NCBI GenBank assembly: GCA_964399265.1
Contig: CAYNQF010000011.1
Span: forward strand, 1-47,073
Reading direction: 5' to 3'
DNA: 47,073 nucleotides
From: WJLY01 sp964399265
Lineage (GTDB): Bacteria > Joyebacterota > Joyebacteria > Joyebacterales > Joyebacteraceae
The notes beneath the pieces are model-generated. The model was not told the DNA's origin and did not search any database. It saw only the letters and a program-made list of their open reading frames with translations. Position 1 is the first letter of the stretch, and each line of letters opens with the position of its first letter. This document shows positions 30,118 through 39,069 of the stretch, piece by piece. The translations under genes and the position numbers were made by a program.

Positions 30118-30687
30118 ATGCCGAGCGTCGAGGAAGTCGGCAGGCGGCTTAAGGAAGTAAGAAGACAGAAAGAGATGACGCTCAAGGAGGTCGCGGAAGC
30201 CTCCGGGATGTCTCCGACGCACATCTCAGAGATAGAGCGCGGCAAGACCTCTCCGACAGTTGGCGCACTTCGCAAGATCGCGGCCGCGCTCGGAAAGGAC
30301 ACGGCGTTCTTCGTGGAAGAGAAGCCGCTTCCCAAGGTCTCCGTGGTCAAGAAGGAGGACCGCGAGGCGGTGCTTCTGCCCGGTGTCGGCGACGATTTCC
30401 TGTCGGCGAAGGCCCTGACCAACGGCATCCCCGCGGGCAGGGTGAAGGTCGTTCTGGTAGACCACGAAAAGGGCGGAAAGAAAGCCGCGCACGCGCACGA
30501 TGGAGAGGAGGCCATCCTCGTCATCAAGGGAGAGGCGCGGGTCAAGGTAGGAGGCCAGGAGTTCGTCGTCGGCGCGGGCGACTGCCTTCACTTCTCGTCG
30601 AAGGTAGAGCATTCCGCCGAGTTCACGGGCGATGGTCGGAACAAGGCCCTGTGGATCACGGTGAGACCGGGCGCACTGCGCTGGTAA
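30118..30687 (+). CDS. XRE-family regulator with C-terminal cupin sensor
   Basis: 189 residues; ATG behind AAAGGAGCTACGC. Residues about 8-62 are a classic XRE helix-turn-helix (LKEVRRQKEMTLKEVAEASG, MSPTHISEIERGKTSPTVGAL). Residues about 105-185 form a single cupin barrel: HAHDGEEAILVIKGEARVKV, then GDCLHFSSKVEHSAEF, with the metal-binding His/Glu set largely present. XRE-cupin proteins regulate amino-acid, polyamine, sugar-acid or phosphonate pathways in response to a small ligand in the cupin. No biosynthetic operon is adjacent, so the target is unknown; the divergent barrel operon is a candidate. Confidence 0.92.
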   Translation: MPSVEEVGRRLKEVRRQKEMTLKEVAEASGMSPTHISEIERGKTSPTVGALRKIAAALGKDTAFFVEEKPLPKVSVVKKEDREAVLLPGVGDDFLSAKALTNGIPAGRVKVVLVDHEKGGKKAAHAHDGEEAILVIKGEARVKVGGQEFVVGAGDCLHFSSKVEHSAEFTGDGRNKALWITVRPGALRW

Positions 30688-30691
30688 CCTC

Positions 30692-30722
30692 GAGACCTGC
30701 CGACCGGCCGGTCTCTCATTCA
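30692..30722. terminator. Bidirectional hairpin between convergent genes
   Basis: GAGACC (30692-30697) pairs with GGTCTC (30710-30715) and is followed by TCATTCAT. It lies between the stop of the XRE-cupin gene and that of the minus-strand PorV-like gene. Confidence 0.45.
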
Positions 30723-31699
30723 TCGGTCGAGGCGGGGCCGAATTCGAACGTGAGGCCCATCCTCAGCGTATTCTCGAGCCGGCCGAAGACGTAGGCCAGG
30801 TCGAGTGTGGCGACGTATCGGTCCGACGTGACCGTCGCCCCGCCTCCGATCGACGCCTCCTCGAGTTCGTCGGGCGCCAGTCCTCTTCTGTAGCCCGCTC
30901 TGAGCGCGGCCATCCCGAACAGCCTGACCTCGCAGCCGGCCGAGACGACATCGCGGCCGTCGCTCCAGAGCGACTTGTCGAGGTCTACCTCAATCACGGC
31001 CATGCCGCCCACTTCCTGCGCCACGCCGAAGACGACGGCGGGAGGCACTCCCTCTTCGTACGAGCCGGAAGACGAGCTGTTCCACTCGAGCACCCCGGCG
31101 ACGTCGCGCAGAGACACGGCTGCCCTCGATGATGTTCCCAGGGGGACGACGGCACCGGCGTCCAGCGCCGCGCCCGACGCGTCGCCGGTGACCTGTTGTC
31201 CCTCACTCTCGTTGTCGCCGTAGGATGCCCTTCTCACGCGGATCGTTGCTCCGGCCAGCAGCCGTCCCGAGTCCGTCCACGAGGGTGTGCCCAGGTCGGC
31301 GGCGCCGCTCAGGAGCACGGTCGTCTCGGAGAGCGCGTCGTCGCCGGAGTAGATGAGGCCGACTCCCGCGACCCATCTGTCGCCCAGTCGCCACGCGCCC
31401 GCGGCCGCCGAGTAGGGGACAAGCCCCATCTGGTCGCCGTAGGTCACCATCGCGGTTCCGCTAGAGGTCTGCGTCGCGAGGCACGCCGGATTCCAGAAGA
31501 CGGCGGACGGTCCGTGGGCGACCGCGACGGCCGCGCCTCCCATGCCCATCTCCCGTGGACCGACGCCAACGTCCACGAACGCGGCGGGGATGTGAGAGAG
31601 ATCCTGGGCGTCCGACGGAGACGCATGCGCGAGGGTGAGCGCGGCGAGCACGGCGCAAACGAGTGCCCGCGCCGTCCTCTCTCTCCATCTCGCTCCCAT
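30716..31699 (-). CDS. PorV/UPF0164-like outer-membrane barrel protein
   Basis: 327 residues; ATG at 31699 behind GAGAGGCGAC. A basic start and signal peptide (about 1-32, ending DAQ) precede the PorV/PorQ-type opening IPAAFVDVGVGPREMGMGGA, then AVAHGPSAVFWNPACLA, the characteristic N-P-A motif of this FadL-like family. Repeated strands follow, up to TLRMGLTFEFG. PorV acts in type IX secretion, shuttling cargo with a C-terminal domain to the cell surface. The neighbouring 1678-residue protein has such a C-terminal Ig-like domain, so a cargo-shuttle relationship is plausible, though no T9SS gene lies in the window. Confidence 0.78.
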   Translation of the reverse strand: MGARWRERTARALVCAVLAALTLAHASPSDAQDLSHIPAAFVDVGVGPREMGMGGAAVAVAHGPSAVFWNPACLATQTSSGTAMVTYGDQMGLVPYSAAAGAWRLGDRWVAGVGLIYSGDDALSETTVLLSGAADLGTPSWTDSGRLLAGATIRVRRASYGDNESEGQQVTGDASGAALDAGAVVPLGTSSRAAVSLRDVAGVLEWNSSSSGSYEEGVPPAVVFGVAQEVGGMAVIEVDLDKSLWSDGRDVVSAGCEVRLFGMAALRAGYRRGLAPDELEEASIGGGATVTSDRYVATLDLAYVFGRLENTLRMGLTFEFGPASTDE

Positions 31700-31739
31700 G
31701 TCGCCTCTCGCTCTCATCGGGCCTTCGTCCTCATGCCGT

Positions 31740-34700
31740 CTACTTGACCAGGACCAGCGTCGTCAGAGCGCTCTGGACGCCGGACGCGTCTTCTGCCTCG
31801 ATCTCGACTACGTATCTTCCGTTCCTTGCAAGGCTTCCATCGTCGGTCAACCCGTCCCACTGTACCGACGCGCGGCCCTTGCCCTGAGGTTCGTTCTCAA
31901 TGACGGTCCTCACGAGACGCGAGGCCATGTTGAAGATGCGGACGGTCACGAAGGGCATCCGCGAGTCGCGCGACGACAGGTCGTAAGAGACCGTGACCGG
32001 TCCGTCGTTCGGCGAGAACGGGTTGGGGGTCGCGGACGGGTCGCTCACGCCGAGTGGCCCGGAATCGATTGCAGCGGCGTAGTCGCCCAGGCGCTCGATG
32101 CCGGCCTCGAGCGCGGTCGAGCGCGCCGAGTGCTCCACTCTCGTCCAGGCGAGCTGGTCCTCGTCCCAGAGCAGCAGACGCGCGCCCCGCGACGGGGCCG
32201 GGACCGAGAGCGTGGGAAGGCTGCCCGAGGAGAACGTGAGGCCGGTCGGCTTGAGTTCGTAGCTGGACTCCGCGACCTCGAACCCCTTTCTGTACCTGCG
32301 GCCGTCAGGCACGAGCTGGTGCGAGAGATAGATCGACCTCGCGCCCTGGACCGCTCCCGGACGTATCTCGAGGCTCATGCCGGTGGAGTCGAGGTACGTC
32401 GCCCATGTCGTCGCGTCGACCGGCGCGTACACGTCTACCGACATCGTGCCCACGGCGCCGGAGCGCGGCTCGCGGGCGGCGATCGTCGCCTCGCCGATGT
32501 ACCCCGCGTCTCCCGTGAACCTGCCGCTGCCACGGTCGACCGACCCCGCCTCCGACGGCGAGACCGACCACTCGAGTTCCGCTTCGACCAGCCTCTCTCC
32601 GCTGGCGAACGCGTCACCTGAGAAGACCGCGGACGCTCCGGCTGCCACCGTCGGGGGTCCTCCCACATCGACGCGGACCACGGCCGGACGGTCCACGCGG
32701 AAGTCGAGGCCCGTTATCACCTCGCCCTCGCCGATCGTCAGGAGCACCTGCTGCGGTTCGCTGAGACAGCCGTCGGCAGACACTGTGGCAACGTAGGTGC
32801 CCGGTCGGAGTTCCGCGATCTCGTACGTTCCCGCCGGATCGGGCACGGCCTGACGCGACTCCCCTCCGTAGGTCGTGTTCGTGGTCACGACCTCTACCTC
32901 GTCGGGGCTCAGCGACTCCGGGGACTCGCTCGTTATCGTCCCCACGACACGCGCGAAGTTCCGCGGCAGGCCCAAGGTCAGTGCCTGCTCGCCCGGCGCT
33001 ACGCTGTCGGCCGCCGCGTCGTGGTACCCGAAGAACGACGCGGTGACGGCGTACAGCTCGACGGGGACGAGACCGTCGATGGAGAAGAGACCCAGTTCGT
33101 TCGTGAGGTCCTCGCCGAAGTGCCCGCCGCCGTCCCTTGCCGACACGAGCGCTCCTTCGACCGGTTCGCCGGAAACGGCGTCGGCGACGGAGCCCTCGAT
33201 CACACCGGAGCAGGGGAGCAGAGTGAAGTCGGCGTCCGTCGTCTGTGTGGCAATACCGGTGAGGGGATTCTCCGAACCGGCGTAATGGCCGGCGAGGCCG
33301 GCCCGCACCTCGTACACGGAGCCCGGGTCGAGCCCGGCCAGCACGTATCGCCCTTCGGCGTCCGTGACCGTCGACGCCGTCACCGAGTCGCCGATCCTGG
33401 CCCGGACGGCGGCCAGCGCCAACCCGAGGCCCTCTCCGTCGCGCACCGTGCCCGCGATGACGCCGTCGAGGCGCAGCAGGTCCAGCTGGAGCTGGGCGCT
33501 CTCGGACTCCCCGAGAGACACGACGCGCGACTCGGCGCGGTACCCGTGCGCCGAGCAGGAGAGCGAGACGTTTCCCGGGACGATGCCGGCGAGCGTGTAC
33601 GCGCCGTCGGGTCCCGTCACACAGGAGGATCCTCCCTCCGGCCAGGTTGCCGTCACGAGCGCGCCCTCGAGGGCCTGTGCCGTGGTGGTGTCGACGACCG
33701 AACCCGCGAGCCGAGCGTGCAGGCCGTCCAGCTCGACGACGAGTTCCACGGGCTCGCCCGCCACTACCTCGACGTCCCGCACGGTCGCTTCCTCGTGTCC
33801 GGCGCTTTCGAAGCTCACGTCGTACAGCCCTTCGTCGACCCAGATGGAGAAGTCCCCGAATCTGTCGGTCAGGACCGACGCCTCGTCGCCCCACGAGGCG
33901 GTGACGACCGCTCCCTCGAGCGGGCCCGCGACGCCGAACACTCTGCCTCTCAGAAGCCCGTCGCGGCGCTGCATGAAGACGCTCTTGTTGACCTGTTCCT
34001 CCGGCTCGAGCGGCGGCACGGAGACGTCGACCGGGCCGCGCCCGGTGGCGCGGAACCTGATCTCGTATGCGACGCGCGGCGCTACCCGTACTCTGAAGGC
34101 TCCTGACGAGCTGGTCGTCGTCCGGTAGGAAGGCTCCGTCTCCCCGTCGACGAGCACGAACACCGTTGCTCTTCGGACCGGCCCGTGCGAATCCGCTACC
34201 GAGCCAAGCACCTGCGCCGACTCGTCGTCGATGGCCAGCAGGATGCCGGCGGCGTCTTGACCGTCGGCAAGGATGACGCTCTCTTCCGGCGACTCGGAGA
34301 ACCCGTCCTTGGACGCGCGGAGCGTCCACTCTCCGGCCTCCACGGGGATCTCGAACGCCCCGGCGTCGTCTGTGACGGCCTCCGCGCCGCCGCTCGCGGA
34401 CGACGCGGTCAGGCGGGCGCGCGCGACGGGTGCGCCGGCGCCGACCACGAGGCCCGATATGGAACAGGCGCCGTCGGCCACGTCGAGCCTCAAGCTCGAC
34501 AGGTTCTGTCCCGGATCTGCAGCGACCACGACCGGCGCCACCGAGAAGTGGCCGGTCTTTGCGGCCCGCAGCGCATGGACGCCGCTCTCCACGTTGAGCG
34601 AGAACGATCCGTCGGCGAGCGACAACGTCTCAGACGTTCCGTCGGTCACGGTCGCTGACGCCACGGGACGGTCGCCGTCGATTACCACGCCGCCGAGGAC

Positions 34701-36776
34701 GCTTTCGAGCGGCCTCACCTGCAGCTCGACGCCGGTGAACGCGTCGCTGCCGCTCATGCTCACCTGGTGCCGGTCCGACGGGGCGTATCCGTCGGCGTAT
34801 GCCCGGAGCGCGTACGACGTCTGTTGCGGCAAGAGGACGAACTCGCCGTAGCCGTTGGTGGTCGTGGTCATGACGGGACCGGAGCGCGGCACGGCGACCA
34901 CCGTCGCGCCGACGATGGCGTTCGCACCGTCCGTCACGCGGCCGGACACCGACGCCGCTACCGCGGAGAGCGAGATCGGCGGGTCGAGGGACAGGCCGCC
35001 GCCCGGCTCGAGTTCGATCTCGCGGGTCTCGCTGTCCTGAAACCCGCTCTTGCTCGCTCGCAGGCACCACGTTCCGGGTGCGAGTTCCATGCTGAAACCG
35101 CCCGCGGCGTTGGTCGCCACCGTCACCACCGACGCACCGCTCGACGCCCTGACCCCGGCGTTCGCCAGCGGGTTGCCGTACGAGTTGACGACGGTGCCGG
35201 AGACGGTCCCCGGCGTGCCGAGGAGCGTGAGGGGCGCGCTCAGCTCCAGATAGTCGCCGGCCTCGAGCGCCACGTCGACAACGGTCGAAGTCTCGTAGCC
35301 CTGTTTCGCGGCGGACAGCGCCCACGGGCCCTGTTCGAGCGCCAGAACGAACCTGCCGTCCGGGTCGCTCTGCGACGTCTGCGTCGAGTTCGGGCCGAGC
35401 GCCGTGACCGTCGCGTCGAAGACGGGGCGTCCCAGCTCGTCCTCGACGGCGCCTCTCACGCGGGCCGGGCTGCGGCGCAGCTGCAGTCGCACCGTGGTTG
35501 TCTCGCCGACCCTGATGGTCGCCTGCTGCAGTGTGTCGACGTGTCCTTCCTTGGACGCCAGGAAGTCGTACTCGCCCGGGATCAGCACCTTGTTGTAGAC
35601 GCCGCGCTCGTCGGTGATGATGGGGAGTACCTCGACTCCTCCCTGCGTGAACTCAGTCTGGACGAAGACCCACGGAAGCGGCTCGCCCAGCTCGTCGGTC
35701 GTGACTATTCCGGCCTCGCCGGTGTCGGTCTCGTAATTCAGGCGTCTGGACTCGGAACACGCACCGCGCCCTGCCGCGTCGAGCGCCATCACGCGCCAGT
35801 AGTACTCGCCACCCGGGAGAAACTCGCCGACGTGCACCTCCATCGACGTGCCTGTCGTCGCGCCGTCCCACACCGGGTAGCTGGCTTCACCGCCCGACCA
35901 TTCGCGCATCTCGTGGATGTAGAGGTGGTACCCGGACGCGGCGGCGACCGGCTGCCAATCGAAGTCGAGCACTTCCTCGGCCATCGTCACGCCGTCGGCG
36001 GGAGAGACGAGTTGGGGCGCGTCGACGTCTGCTTCGACATCGCACGTGAAGCCCGCGAGCCCAGCGCCAGCGGTGGAGGTCAGGAGCGGGTGGTTCCCGT
36101 AGTTGTTGAAGACGAGCCAGTTGTATGTGAATCCCTCCATGAGTGGAGGACTCACGCCGTTGGTCGAGGTGAAGTGACCGGAGGGGTCAGAGCTTCCATA
36201 CTGAATGGAGGTCGAGCTCGTGATGGCCTGCCAGATGAGGTCGGCGCCCGTGAGCACCACCTCACCGTCTTCCTCGGTGATGTCGATCTCGTGGTCGGAG
36301 ACCACCACGTGGTAATACGGAACGCGGTCGACGGGGTCCCACTCGAGCATGGTCGTCGTGGCGCTGATCGCCGTGCCGTTCGCGGGAGCCGTGGGCTCCG
36401 GGAAGAACGGTGACTCGACCACGATCTGGAACTCCTCCGACTGCTCTCCGGTCACCACGTCGCGGACGACGCAGAAGTGGATCCCGGGAAGGAATCCCTC
36501 GTCGCCGGGCACGAAGGTGAGTTCCCCCGTCGCCTCGGTCACCGTCCGCGAGCTGTACACGCCGGGCGCCGGTCCGTACGCAATGAAACAGCGAACGTGC
36601 TCCTGCCAAGTGACCCTCGCCATGTCGGTCAACGCAAGGAGGTCCTGCGGGTAGGAGAGGAGCGTGACGGAGGCCGACGCCGACGCCGCGAACGCGAGGA
36701 CGATCACGAGGGCCGCGACCCCCGCGCGACACACGCGTCGTCCGTCTCGCCTCCGCCTGTCAGGTCGTGTCAACAT
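31740..36776 (-). CDS. 1678-residue secreted protein with about 12 carboxypeptidase-regulatory-like repeats
   Basis: A signal peptide (about 1-36) is followed by two fibronectin-III-like domains (about 120-355; EWDPVDRVPYYHVVVS, DFDWQPVAAASGYHLYIHE). About 12 consecutive carboxypeptidase-regulatory-like (CarboxypepD_reg) repeats of 80-85 residues follow, each with the pattern V-x-G-x-V, then A-x-V-x-A, then G-x-Y/F and A-x-K-x-G-(Y/F). Then come an Ig-like domain (near 1400-1480), a further beta domain, and a C-terminal FlgD-like domain (PNPFSPNDGPVTVSYDL to the end LVLVK). The C-terminal domain resembles T9SS sorting or FlgD Ig-like modules. It is probably a long surface or adhesion fibre. 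It is flanked in the same operon by two barrel proteins. Confidence 0.85.
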   Translation of the reverse strand: MLTRPDRRRRDGRRVCRAGVAALVIVLAFAASASASVTLLSYPQDLLALTDMARVTWQEHVRCFIAYGPAPGVYSSRTVTEATGELTFVPGDEGFLPGIHFCVVRDVVTGEQSEEFQIVVESPFFPEPTAPANGTAISATTTMLEWDPVDRVPYYHVVVSDHEIDITEEDGEVVLTGADLIWQAITSSTSIQYGSSDPSGHFTSTNGVSPPLMEGFTYNWLVFNNYGNHPLLTSTAGAGLAGFTCDVEADVDAPQLVSPADGVTMAEEVLDFDWQPVAAASGYHLYIHEMREWSGGEASYPVWDGATTGTSMEVHVGEFLPGGEYYWRVMALDAAGRGACSESRRLNYETDTGEAGIVTTDELGEPLPWVFVQTEFTQGGVEVLPIITDERGVYNKVLIPGEYDFLASKEGHVDTLQQATIRVGETTTVRLQLRRSPARVRGAVEDELGRPVFDATVTALGPNSTQTSQSDPDGRFVLALEQGPWALSAAKQGYETSTVVDVALEAGDYLELSAPLTLLGTPGTVSGTVVNSYGNPLANAGVRASSGASVVTVATNAAGGFSMELAPGTWCLRASKSGFQDSETREIELEPGGGLSLDPPISLSAVAASVSGRVTDGANAIVGATVVAVPRSGPVMTTTTNGYGEFVLLPQQTSYALRAYADGYAPSDRHQVSMSGSDAFTGVELQVRPLESVLGGVVIDGDRPVASATVTDGTSETLSLADGSFSLNVESGVHALRAAKTGHFSVAPVVVAADPGQNLSSLRLDVADGACSISGLVVGAGAPVARARLTASSASGGAEAVTDDAGAFEIPVEAGEWTLRASKDGFSESPEESVILADGQDAAGILLAIDDESAQVLGSVADSHGPVRRATVFVLVDGETEPSYRTTTSSSGAFRVRVAPRVAYEIRFRATGRGPVDVSVPPLEPEEQVNKSVFMQRRDGLLRGRVFGVAGPLEGAVVTASWGDEASVLTDRFGDFSIWVDEGLYDVSFESAGHEEATVRDVEVVAGEPVELVVELDGLHARLAGSVVDTTTAQALEGALVTATWPEGGSSCVTGPDGAYTLAGIVPGNVSLSCSAHGYRAESRVVSLGESESAQLQLDLLRLDGVIAGTVRDGEGLGLALAAVRARIGDSVTASTVTDAEGRYVLAGLDPGSVYEVRAGLAGHYAGSENPLTGIATQTTDADFTLLPCSGVIEGSVADAVSGEPVEGALVSARDGGGHFGEDLTNELGLFSIDGLVPVELYAVTASFFGYHDAAADSVAPGEQALTLGLPRNFARVVGTITSESPESLSPDEVEVVTTNTTYGGESRQAVPDPAGTYEIAELRPGTYVATVSADGCLSEPQQVLLTIGEGEVITGLDFRVDRPAVVRVDVGGPPTVAAGASAVFSGDAFASGERLVEAELEWSVSPSEAGSVDRGSGRFTGDAGYIGEATIAAREPRSGAVGTMSVDVYAPVDATTWATYLDSTGMSLEIRPGAVQGARSIYLSHQLVPDGRRYRKGFEVAESSYELKPTGLTFSSGSLPTLSVPAPSRGARLLLWDEDQLAWTRVEHSARSTALEAGIERLGDYAAAIDSGPLGVSDPSATPNPFSPNDGPVTVSYDLSSRDSRMPFVTVRIFNMASRLVRTVIENEPQGKGRASVQWDGLTDDGSLARNGRYVVEIEAEDASGVQSALTTLVLVK

Positions 36777-36799
36777 GATCTCTCCCCGATGCGTTCCCG

Positions 36800-38227
36800 C
36801 TAGAACTCGTACGAGAACGAAACCCTCGCCACCTGGAGCGGGAGGGCGAGGACGAGCAGGTCGACGCTCGCGCTCTCGCCGAGTTCGAAGCCCATTCCAA
36901 CGTTGGCGAGCGGGATCAGGACGTCGGTCCTGTCGGCGTCCTCCGCCGACTCACCGACCAGCGTCCCTGTGATGAAACCGCCGCCCAGGCTCAGGCCCCT
37001 GTAACGGAGTTCCAGCCCGAGCGCGTTCGCCATGTCTACTCCCTCAACGTGGCCGTCGTGCTCGAAGCCGAGCGCTCCCGAGTACCTTCGATACTCGAGC
37101 GTAGCGTCGACGCCGACGACCTCGAACGTCGCCGCGAAGCCCGCGTACGAAGGGAGGTTCAGCATCACGTCGTCGTCCTCCACGGTCACTTCCGTCTCGG
37201 TGTACGTCGGCTGCGAAGCAGTGACCTCGTCGAGGTCGACGCCATTGTCGCTCACGGCGGGCGGCATGCTCTCGATGGTTACGAGCGAGCCGGAGAGTGA
37301 TAGCCGCGGCACGTTTGAGTAGAGAGCGTCGAGCGTCACCCACCCGAGCGCGCGGTAGCTGGCTCCGATGCTCCAGCCAAGTCCGTCGCCTTCGTAGGAA
37401 CCCCGGAGCGAGCCGCCCAGCTCGTTGTCCCAGGCGTCGTCCGGGTCATTGAAGACGTACTCCTGTCCGCCGTAGTCGACCACCCCGTCGCCGCGGAGCA
37501 TGCCGTCAACCGTGGCGCTCGCGTGGTATCTGCTCAGAGAGACACCGAGTCCGATGCCGTTGCCCAGGTCCGTCGCCACCGCACCGGTCACGCGGTCGAC
37601 CGCGAACGAGAGGTCGCAGGCGACATCGGCGAATCCGCGCATGTCGATGTCGACGTCGTCGGAACCGTCGCTCTTTACGCCCCCGGCGAACGTCTCGATC
37701 CCGTTCCCGACCAGCTCCAGCTCGAGCACCATCGGTTCATCCAGCGACGCGCCCATCACGGCCGGGCCGACTCTGAAGGCGAGCGCGCCGGAGACCAGAC
37801 CGGCCTGTTGCCCGGCCTGCGCCGCGACTTCCGGGTAGTCTGGGATCATGCCGTGTGCTGTGACGTCCTCGATGGCGTCGTCGATCGACCGTGCGGCCCT
37901 CTCTTCGAGGTCGGCGATGTCGGAGACGGACGCTCCCACCGGAGGCAGGACGTCGACGAGGACGCCGCCCGCCGCCAGATACGCGAGCCCGGACGGATTT
38001 CCCGAGATCGACGCTACGCCGGAGTGGACGGTCGAGATGGGCGCGCCGAGTCCGTCGGGAGCGGCTCCGGCCCCGTAGAGGAAGCCGAGCGACAGACGGA
38101 CGTCCGACCGGATGCTGCCACCGTCAAAGTACTCGAGGGTCCCGTCTCGCGTCTGGGCGTGCGCCAGGTGGGGTGCGGCCGCCAGCACGGCGACTGCGGC
38201 TACGATGTTCGGTATGCGTCTCAGCAC
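36800..38227 (-). CDS. FadL/PorV-like outer-membrane barrel protein, first gene of the operon
   Basis: 475 residues from GTG 38227, behind GGGAAG. The signal peptide ends AHAQ near residue 25. The mature part begins with a Gly-rich segment (GVASISGNPSGLAYL) recalling the N-P-A/G motif of FadL-like proteins, followed by many strands and a C-terminus ending RVSFSYEF with a terminal Phe, as needed for BAM recognition. It differs from the PorV-like protein at 30716 except in layout. The start of the 1678-residue gene lies 23 nt after its stop, so the two are co-transcribed. It may export or anchor that protein. Confidence 0.72.
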   Translation of the reverse strand: MLRRIPNIVAAVAVLAAAPHLAHAQTRDGTLEYFDGGSIRSDVRLSLGFLYGAGAAPDGLGAPISTVHSGVASISGNPSGLAYLAAGGVLVDVLPPVGASVSDIADLEERAARSIDDAIEDVTAHGMIPDYPEVAAQAGQQAGLVSGALAFRVGPAVMGASLDEPMVLELELVGNGIETFAGGVKSDGSDDVDIDMRGFADVACDLSFAVDRVTGAVATDLGNGIGLGVSLSRYHASATVDGMLRGDGVVDYGGQEYVFNDPDDAWDNELGGSLRGSYEGDGLGWSIGASYRALGWVTLDALYSNVPRLSLSGSLVTIESMPPAVSDNGVDLDEVTASQPTYTETEVTVEDDDVMLNLPSYAGFAATFEVVGVDATLEYRRYSGALGFEHDGHVEGVDMANALGLELRYRGLSLGGGFITGTLVGESAEDADRTDVLIPLANVGMGFELGESASVDLLVLALPLQVARVSFSYEF

Positions 38228-38452
38228 GCGATCTTCCCGTGAGTGAGGTCGGCCGCCGTCGCCGCCGCGCGGGCCAATGCCCGCCTCGCCCGGCTTTCGG
38301 GGGAGTGCCGGGCCCCTGCACCAGTCAGCGCGCCAGGCGGGCGCTCGTGCCTGCCTGCGCGCTCAGTCTGGCCATTGTGTCATGCACAAGCCGTGCCACG
38401 GTTCATGGTGAATGAGGCCCATGCCCGAGCGCGCGACGGGCGGAAAAAGGGC

Positions 38453-38482
38453 TTGACGCCGGGGACGTCCACATGGTATTCT
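38453..38482 (+). promoter_or_regulatory. Promoter of the Rrf2 gene (TTGACG-N18-TATTCT)
   Basis: The -35 is at 38453-38458 and the -10 at 38477-38482. The following ATACCTAGTCGG is AT-richer than its surroundings and may be the autoregulatory site. The rest of the 38228-38452 gap shows no gene or clear hairpin. Confidence 0.5.
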
Positions 38483-38526
38483 ATACCTAGTCGGTCGTAT
38501 TACTCTGGAATTGGAGCGGTTCCTGC

Positions 38527-38973
38527 ATGAAGCTGTCGAGGAAGGGTGAGTACGCGCTCAGGGCCATGATCGTGTTGGGGGTGGAGTACGGGGGCGGCCC
38601 GACACAGATCCAGGAGATCGCTGACCGGGAGCGTATTCCGAAGAAGTTCCTGGAGCAGATCCTCCTGGAGCTCAAGCGCGCCGGACTGCTCGAGAGCACC
38701 AGGGGAGTGGGGGGCGGCTACCGGCTGATCAAGCCTCCGGAAGAGGTGACCGTGGCGCAGATCGTACGCATCATCGACGGGCCCCTGGCGCCGCTGAGCT
38801 GCGTGAGCCGCCTCGCGCACGTGAAGTGCCCCGAGCAGGACGGGTGCGGGCTCTACAAGGTGATGAAGGACGTGAGAGACGCGATCGCGGACGTGCTCGA
38901 GAACGTGACCGTCGCTGACATCTGCGCGAGAGCAGACACGCCGGCCCGCTCAGGAGTGAGCAGGGGACGATGA
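38527..38973 (+). CDS. Rrf2-family transcriptional regulator
   Basis: 148 residues. The Rrf2 winged helix is clear: MKLSRKGEYALRAMIVLGVE, IQEIADRERIPKKFLEQILL and the wing GLLESTRGVGGGYRL. The C-terminal half has three Cys in LSCVSRLAHVKCPEQDGCGL (C-x8-C-x5-C), the position used by IscR/NsrR/RsrR-type members to hold an iron-sulfur cluster, so sensing of Fe-S status, NO or redox is possible. The ligand spacing differs from IscR (x5, x5). The protein ends in a short Arg-rich tail. It precedes the DUF2490-pst cluster, whose promoter holds a strong palindrome. Confidence 0.92.
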   Translation: MKLSRKGEYALRAMIVLGVEYGGGPTQIQEIADRERIPKKFLEQILLELKRAGLLESTRGVGGGYRLIKPPEEVTVAQIVRIIDGPLAPLSCVSRLAHVKCPEQDGCGLYKVMKDVRDAIADVLENVTVADICARADTPARSGVSRGR

Positions 38974-39000
38974 AGAGGTCTTCTCTCTTTTTGCTCTAAA

Positions 39001-39035
39001 CACTACTAAGTCTATCTAGATAGAAGTAATTAGTG
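39001..39035 (+). promoter_or_regulatory. Palindromic operator over the DUF2490-pst promoter
   Basis: TCTATCTAGATAGA (39011-39024) is a perfect 14-bp palindrome, flanked by CACTA and TAGTG in near-symmetric positions. It overlaps the likely -10 (TATCTA) of a promoter with TTGCTC 16 bp upstream. The AT-rich block stands out from the GC-rich surroundings. It is not a Pho box. Confidence 0.55.
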
Positions 39036-39069
39036 AGACGTACCCCGGTTTCCTGATGAGGAGAGAACG

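Noticed and set aside
34767..36413. A 548-codon plus-strand frame opposite the 1678-residue repeat protein
   Set aside because: It is the shadow of a gene with clear repeated domains and has low-complexity Arg/Gly/Val composition and no SD.
39001..39035. Pho box for PhoB control of the pst operon
   Set aside because: The 11-bp direct repeats of CTGTCAT type are absent; the visible signal is a palindrome instead.
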